Source of the DNA: JBBPZA01 sp038330095
GTDB taxonomy: Bacteria; Actinomycetota; Thermoleophilia; Solirubrobacterales; Solirubrobacteraceae
Length of the DNA: 52,514 bases
Reading direction: 5' to 3'
Assembly (NCBI GenBank): GCA_038330095.1
Contig: JBBQNQ010000011.1
Span: forward strand, 1-52,514
A model generated the notes under the pieces. It did no database searches. It was not told the DNA's origin and saw only the letters and a program-made list of their open reading frames with translations. The first letter of the stretch is position 1, and every line of letters begins with the position of its first letter. The position numbers and the translations under genes are program-made. Positions 48,563 to 52,514 of this stretch are shown one piece after another.

Positions 48563-48829
48563 CGCTCGACCTCGCCGAGCTCGCGGACACGGCGCACGAG
48601 CGTTCGCATGAGCTCCCACGCCATCTCGTTGTACTCCCTGACCAAGGCGCGGAACTCCCACGCGACGAGGCCGTGGCAGCAGACGGGCGTGCGGGCGGTG
48701 ATCGACGCCGTGCGGACATCGCCGTCGATGAGCGCCATCTCGCCGAAGTAGTCGCCGGGCCCGAGCGTCCGGACGAAGCGGCCGCCCGTGGAGACGTCGA
48801 CCTCGCCGCCCGGCGCGGTGTGCTCGGGG
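48559..48829 (-). pseudogene. truncated cyclic-nucleotide-binding domain gene
   Basis: A frame of about 85 codons on the minus strand with no usable start reads GGEVDVSTGGRFVRTLGPGD, YFGEMALIDGDVRTASITA and EFRALVREYNEMAWELMRTL, ending in TAA at 48559. This is the second half of a cAMP-receptor-type domain (phosphate-binding GEMALIDGDVRTA). The first 50-60 residues of the domain are missing; the sequence begins right after the stop of the upstream cyclase gene. It is therefore a 5'-truncated remnant. Confidence 0.75.
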
Positions 48830-49588
48830 CTACTCCGGAACGATCGCGACGACGCGCGCCGGCGCGCCGCTCGCGCCCTGCACCTTGAGCGGGAAGCAGG
48901 CGACCTGGAAGCCGTGCGGCGGCAGGGCCCCGAGGTTGACCAGGCGCTCGATCTGGGAGTAGGCGAGACCGCACTGGTGCGCCTCCCAGAAGATCCCGGC
49001 GCGGTCTTGCTCCTTCGCTTGCTCGGCCTGCAGGTGCAGCGGCGCGTCCCATCCCCAGGCGTCGATGCCCATCACCCGGACGCCGCGCTCGTGCAACCAG
49101 GCCGTCGCCTCGGCGGTCACTCCGGGTCCCCGAGCGATGTAGTCGGGCTCGTCGTAGAACTCGTCGCGTCCGGTGTGCACGAGGACGATGTCGCCCGGGG
49201 CGACGGCGTGGCCGATGCGCTGCAGCTCGGCCTGCGCCTCGGCGGCGGTCATCGGGTCGCCGTCGGCCTTGGCCGTCATGTCGAGAACCACACCCGGGCC
49301 GTAGAACCACTCGAGCGGCAGCTCGTCGATCGTCGCCGCGCGCGCTCCCTCGACCGTCGAGTTGTAGTGCCAGGGCGCGTCGAGGTGGGTCGCGTTGTGG
49401 GTGCCGAGCTGCAGCTCCTCGACGGCCCAGCCCTCCCCGTCACGCAGGAGGCGCGCCGGCACGCCGAACAGCTGGTCGATCGTCGCGGCGCCCTCGTCGT
49501 GCCCCGAGTGGGTCACGCGCACCGCGAGCGGCGCAGGCGTGCCCTCGGGGGTCGAGCGGATCGGCGCGGAGAGGTCGATCAGGGGCAT
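48830..49588 (-). CDS. cyclase family protein (KynB-like metal-dependent hydrolase)
   Basis: 252 residues of the Cyclase family (PF04199), which includes kynurenine formamidase and isatin hydrolase. The metal motif HxxxxxD-type LGTHNATHLDAPWHY is clear, with the start LIDLSAPI, GDIVLVHTGRDEF, RVMGIDAWGWD and HQCGLAYSQIERLVNL. No other kynurenine genes are nearby. ATG 49588, seven bases after TACGCT, leaderless. Confidence 0.93.
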   Translation of the reverse strand: MPLIDLSAPIRSTPEGTPAPLAVRVTHSGHDEGAATIDQLFGVPARLLRDGEGWAVEELQLGTHNATHLDAPWHYNSTVEGARAATIDELPLEWFYGPGVVLDMTAKADGDPMTAAEAQAELQRIGHAVAPGDIVLVHTGRDEFYDEPDYIARGPGVTAEATAWLHERGVRVMGIDAWGWDAPLHLQAEQAKEQDRAGIFWEAHQCGLAYSQIERLVNLGALPPHGFQVACFPLKVQGASGAPARVVAIVPE

Positions 49589-49595
49589 GGCGGCG

Positions 49596-49601
49596 AGCGT
49601 A
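49596..49601 (-). promoter_or_regulatory. putative -10 (TACGCT), leaderless
   Basis: Seven bases before ATG 49588. Confidence 0.5.
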
Positions 49602-49685
49602 TAGGGCCGGGGGCTGGGCGGTGGCCCGAACGGCGTCGACGAGGGGAGAAGGAGCGGTTCGCGTTCGCAGAATGGGGCGAGGCCG

Positions 49686-50210
49686 CTACTGCCTCAGCGC
49701 CGCCACGAGCTCCCCGAGCGACGGCCGGTCCTCGGGTCCGGCGCTGCGGTACACCCAGCGCACGCGGCCGTCGGCGCCGGTCACGACGTCGCCCCCGAGC
49801 TGCAGGGTGTCCTCCCCCGGGCGCCGGGGGCGACGGCCGCGTGCGAGGAGCTGCGCGTAGCGCGCCCACACCCGCGGGTGCAGCCACGCGCGCGCCACCG
49901 ACGTTCGTCCGAAGCCAAAGGCCCCGTAGGCGGCGCGGTCAGGGTCGGAGTAGAGCTCGACGTCGACGCCGAGCTCGCGCCGGTAGGCGTCGAGCAGCCC
50001 CGCCGGCGCGAAGCTCACGCACGCTATCCGCGCGCCCAGCTTCTCGCGATGCCTCCACACCTCGACCAGGTGCTCGCGGCACGGCAGTCAGCCGAGGTGG
50101 CGAAGGAACACGAGCACGCACGCTTCGCCGCGGAAGGTGGTGAGCGCGACGCGCTCGCCGGACGGGCCTGCAAGCGCTAGGTCGGGAAGGGGGTCGCCCT
50201 CCTCAACCAC
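49686..50210 (-). CDS. selenocysteine-containing peroxiredoxin-like protein (AhpC-TSA_2/SelL-type, in-frame UGA)
   Basis: 174 residues if UGA at 50090-50088 is read as selenocysteine 41. Before it: VVEEGDPLPDLALAGPSGER and VALTTFRGEACVLVFLRHLG; after it: LPCREHLVEVWRHREKLGAR and VSFAPAGLLDAYRRELGVD, all one frame. The family (PF13911) has FLRHxxCxxCRE here, so UGA replaces the first redox Cys, giving U41-x-x-C44. Only a reading-through frame yields the thioredoxin fold; the split halves have no function alone. GTG 50210 overlaps the regulator stop by eight bases. The redox partner is unknown; a thiol peroxidase or disulfide reductase role is likely. Confidence 0.85.
50058..50072 (-). promoter_or_regulatory. 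bSECIS-like hairpin after the UGA
   Basis: 15 bases after the UGA codon, CACCTGGTCGAGGTG forms a 5-bp stem (6 with a flanking G:U) and a GGTCG loop. Bacterial SECIS elements need a short hairpin in this position with G in the first two loop bases, which is met. Confidence 0.65.
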
Positions 50211-51477
50211 GGTCCTTGGCCCCGCGCGGTACCCGGCCGGCCTCCGCACCGCGCTCGCTGGCCGGACCGCGTGGCGACGGGATCCCGAGAACGCGCATGG
50301 CCTTCAGGCCGAGACTCAGCTTCTCGCGCCCGTCGCTGGAGGTCACGTCGTGACCCGACAGCTCGCGCACGCGGTCCAGGCGGTAGCGAACGGTGTGACG
50401 ATGGGTGAACAGGCGCTGGGCGGTTCCTGCGACGTTGCCGTCGGCCTCGAGGTAGGTCTCCAGGGTCTGCACCAGATCGGTCTCGTACTGGTCGTCGTAG
50501 CCGATCACCGGCTCGAGTGTCTCGGCGAAGAACTGGCGCAGCTCGGCGGGATCGTCGCTCATGGCCGAGAGCAGCAGGCGGTAGGCGCCCGTCGCCTCGA
50601 AGACGAGGATCCGGCGCTCGGGATCGCCGTCGGCGACGTTCGCGGCGAGCAGCGCCTCGTTGCCCGCGCGATGCAGGTCCGCGGGATCGGCGGTGCGGCG
50701 ACTGATCCCGGCCGAGATCCGAAGCCCGGCGAGGTTTGAGTCAAGCTCACGGACCACCGCCTCGGCCACCCGGAGCCCGAGCTCCTCCTCGTCGGTGTGG
50801 GGGACGAGCACTACGACCTGCGCCTCGGGACGCTCGTCGCCGGGCTGCAGGACGACTGCGCTACCCGGCGCGGTGGCCCGCGCCGAGCGGTCGGCGACCG
50901 CGCTGAGGCGGTCGCGCCAGTCGTCCTCGGCCTGACCGACGTGGTGGGCGCGGACAACCACCACCATCCCGCCCGAGGAGAGATCGATGGATAGCTCGCC
51001 GGCCGCCGCGACGATCTCCTCCCGCCCTGTCAGCTCGCGCCCCAGGAGCGCGCGGACAAAGGCGCCGGTCGCCTCGCGCGAGGCGCGGTCGGGGCCGCGC
51101 ACCCGCTCCACCTCCAGCGCGACGAGGGCGGCGACCGCCCGGACGAGCGCAGGGGCGGGCGGGGCCTCGCGCGGGCGCAGGCGCAGGTGCCCGACCACCT
51201 CGTCGCCGACCCGCAGCTCGACGGCCTGCACGTCGGCGCCCTGCTTCATCAGCGAGGCCTCCTCGGCGGGGGAGCGCGCGGCCACTGCCAGCACCGTCCG
51301 CGTACGGTCGATGAGCACCACGCTCGCCTGCAGCCCGCTCGCCGCCGCGCGCACGAGCTCGATCAGTCCGCCGCCGGACTCGACGACCTCGCACACGGGA
51401 TCGAGCGCACTGACGTCGGCCGTACGCGGGTGTTCGCGATCTCCGGGGAGGCGAAGGTGGGAGACGTTGGACGGCAT
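50203..51477 (-). CDS. PucR/CdaR-type transcription regulator
   Basis: 424 residues. A middle GAF/GGDEF-like sensory region (VVEVVES-type start, VVLIDRTRTVLAVAA) leads to the C-terminal helix-turn-helix of the PucR family (LVQTLETYLEADGNVAGTAQ and LFTHRHTVRYRLDRVRELSG). Such activators control purine, sugar diacid or similar catabolic genes. ATG 51477, eleven bases after TAGAAT. The selenoprotein gene overlaps its end, so both are probably in one transcript. Confidence 0.9.
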   Translation of the reverse strand: MPSNVSHLRLPGDREHPRTADVSALDPVCEVVESGGGLIELVRAAASGLQASVVLIDRTRTVLAVAARSPAEEASLMKQGADVQAVELRVGDEVVGHLRLRPREAPPAPALVRAVAALVALEVERVRGPDRASREATGAFVRALLGRELTGREEIVAAAGELSIDLSSGGMVVVVRAHHVGQAEDDWRDRLSAVADRSARATAPGSAVVLQPGDERPEAQVVVLVPHTDEEELGLRVAEAVVRELDSNLAGLRISAGISRRTADPADLHRAGNEALLAANVADGDPERRILVFEATGAYRLLLSAMSDDPAELRQFFAETLEPVIGYDDQYETDLVQTLETYLEADGNVAGTAQRLFTHRHTVRYRLDRVRELSGHDVTSSDGREKLSLGLKAMRVLGIPSPRGPASERGAEAGRVPRGAKDRG

Positions 51478-51488
51478 GGAGAGCACCG

Positions 51489-51494
51489 ATTCTA
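51489..51494 (-). promoter_or_regulatory. putative -10 (TAGAAT), leaderless
   Basis: Eleven bases before ATG 51477; likely promoter of the regulator-selenoprotein pair. Confidence 0.5.
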
Positions 51495-51522
51495 GGAGCC
51501 CCGCGGCGCGGCGCCCCTGCGG

Positions 51523-51741
51523 CTAGAGGTTCGCCGAGTAGACGAAGACCGCCGCCCCGATCAGGACGCCCAGCCCTACGAGCGAGGCGAGGACGTACAG
51601 CGACAGGAAGCTCGCCGCGAGGCGCTCCCACAGCCGGCCGTAGCTCTGCCAGGCCGGAATCACGATCAGGCCGATGAACGCGGCGAAGCCGAAAACGCCT
51701 GCGCAGGCGGCAACGAGATAGGTGATCGCGGTGTTGCTCAA
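51523..51741 (-). CDS. small two-helix membrane protein
   Basis: 72 residues with two membrane segments (YLVAACAGVFGFAAFIGLIVI and FLSLYVLASLVGLGVLIGAA in shorter pieces) joined by a short WQSYGRLWER loop. No family recognised. The TTG start at 51741 overlaps the stop of the PAP2 gene (TTGA), so it is translated with it. Confidence 0.75.
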   Translation of the reverse strand: MSNTAITYLVAACAGVFGFAAFIGLIVIPAWQSYGRLWERLAASFLSLYVLASLVGLGVLIGAAVFVYSANL

Positions 51742-52508
51742 GAGGTCGCGCGTGCGGGGTCGGCGGGAGCGCGCTCGCGGGGATTGTTACGCACGAAGGC
51801 GACGACTAATGCTACGCCGCCGCACACCGCGAAGCACATCGCCCCGAGCCCCCAGCCCCCGGCCACGTCGGTGAGGTAGTGCGCGCGCAAGTACACGCGC
51901 GAAAGCCCCACCATCGACGCGAGGACCAGGCCGAGGACGACGAGCAGCGTTCGCCGGGCCGCGCCGGGCACGGCGCGCAGCACCGCGACGACCACGGCGA
52001 GATAGGCCACCGCGTAGGCAGCGTGGCCCGACGGGTAGCTCGAGCCGCTCACGTCGACGAGCGACCCCAGCGGCCGCGGCCGGTCGACCGCGGCCTTGGC
52101 GATGTGGACCCCGGCATAGGTCAGGATCATCCCCACGAGCAGCCCCACGCCGTCGATGGCGCGCCCCCGGGCGATCAGCGCGACCGAGGCGCCGAGCAGG
52201 ACGCCGCCGGCGACGGGAAGGGCGCCGAGCGCGGTGACCACCTTGGCGACGTCCACCGCCCAGCCCGCACGCAGGTCGTTCGCCCGTGCCAGGGCGTCGA
52301 CGTCTGCGTTGGTGGGCGCTTCGCCGGCGACCATGATGCCGAGCCCGAACAGCGCGAAGCTCCCGACCGCCGCGATCGCCAGCAGCGTGGTCAGCTCGAG
52401 GCCGAGGTTGCCCGGAGTCAGGCGCCCGTAGAAGAAGCGCAGGGGCGGCGCGGCGCGGCGACCGAGCGGGGCGAGCAGGCCGCTGTAGGCGCGCCGACTG
52501 GCGCGCAC
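51738..52508 (-). CDS. PAP2-family phosphatase, membrane-bound
   Basis: A 256-residue lipid-phosphatase-like protein with about six membrane helices. The three PAP2 motifs are present: KAAVDRPRP, SYPSGHAAY and SRVYLRAHYLTDV with the catalytic His pair. It may dephosphorylate undecaprenyl pyrophosphate or phosphatidylglycerol phosphate. The GTG start at 52508 is close to the window end, so the true start may lie outside. Confidence 0.92.
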   Translation of the reverse strand: MRASRRAYSGLLAPLGRRAAPPLRFFYGRLTPGNLGLELTTLLAIAAVGSFALFGLGIMVAGEAPTNADVDALARANDLRAGWAVDVAKVVTALGALPVAGGVLLGASVALIARGRAIDGVGLLVGMILTYAGVHIAKAAVDRPRPLGSLVDVSGSSYPSGHAAYAVAYLAVVVAVLRAVPGAARRTLLVVLGLVLASMVGLSRVYLRAHYLTDVAGGWGLGAMCFAVCGGVALVVAFVRNNPRERAPADPARATS

Positions 52509-52514
52509 GAGGGG

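Noticed and set aside
5388..50210. Selenoneine (senABC) pathway
   Set aside because: selD is the normal dikinase type and no ergothioneine-like sulfoxide synthase or selenosugar synthase gene is present; the transferases at 39-40.7 kb belong to other families.
1..52514. Insertion sequences, prophage or rRNA
   Set aside because: No transposase, integrase, phage structural gene, terminal inverted repeats or rRNA motif was seen on either strand.

Overview
This is a 52.5 kb stretch of a very GC-rich bacterial chromosome. High third-position GC, many GTG and TTG starts, zinc-ribbon, CGNR and DUF4235 proteins, HtaA-like secreted proteins and abundant leaderless promoters point to Actinomycetota, most likely class Thermoleophilia (Solirubrobacterales-like). 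That placement is inferred from gene content; no rRNA is present. I see no prophage, insertion sequence or CRISPR array. Most of the window is chromosomal housekeeping DNA. Accessory patches lie at the left edge, after tRNA-Gln (35.1-35.9 kb) and around several decaying genes (38.2, 42.4-43.2 and 48.6-48.8 kb).

Layout. 1-1.05 kb: gene-poor DNA abutting the 3' end of tRNA-Leu(UAA). 1.2-9.3 kb: a sigma factor fused to an anti-sigma-like zinc domain, an R2lox-like oxidase with CsaA, a metallo-hydrolase operon, selD, a probably inactive zinc-ribbon rhomboid, a YbdK-type ligase and a DUF2090 protein. 9.3-14.6 kb: a GH65 phosphorylase with a beta-phosphoglucomutase (disaccharide phosphorolysis), secreted proteins and a thermonuclease. 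14.6-22.2 kb: csrA, an FtsB-like protein, the chaperone/mazG/eno operon, an HtaA-like glycosidase and a DHFR-like reductase. 22.2-27.3 kb: rplY, pth and mfd. 27.3-35 kb: a secreted GH2 enzyme, small proteins, a flavin oxidoreductase, prs, glmU and tRNA-Gln(UUG). 35-43.9 kb: an HNH endonuclease, a decarboxylase/ureohydrolase pair, an MTAP-transferase1-transferase2-methyltransferase operon, short-chain dehydrogenases and a CGNR regulator divergent from a frameshifted hydrolase. 43.8-48.6 kb: a divergent cluster of two radical-SAM proteins (one fused to a metallophosphoesterase) and a flavoprotein. 48.6-52.5 kb: a truncated cyclic-nucleotide-binding gene, a KynB-like cyclase, a selenoprotein, a PucR-type regulator and a PAP2 phosphatase.

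Main discoveries. (1) A peroxiredoxin-like gene at 49686-50210 (minus) is interrupted by an in-frame UGA exactly where its family has a redox cysteine, giving a UxxC motif, with a bSECIS-like hairpin just downstream; selD lies in the same window. (2) More than 20 start codons are preceded, 6-11 nt upstream, by a TANNNT -10 element and no Shine-Dalgarno, so leaderless transcription appears to dominate; twice the TAG of this element is also the stop codon of the upstream gene. (3) The radical-SAM/metallophosphoesterase, flavoprotein and second radical-SAM genes look like an uncharacterised modification system. (4) An operon joins an MTA/purine-nucleoside phosphorylase to the two transferase families named for radical-SAM/selenodomain association.
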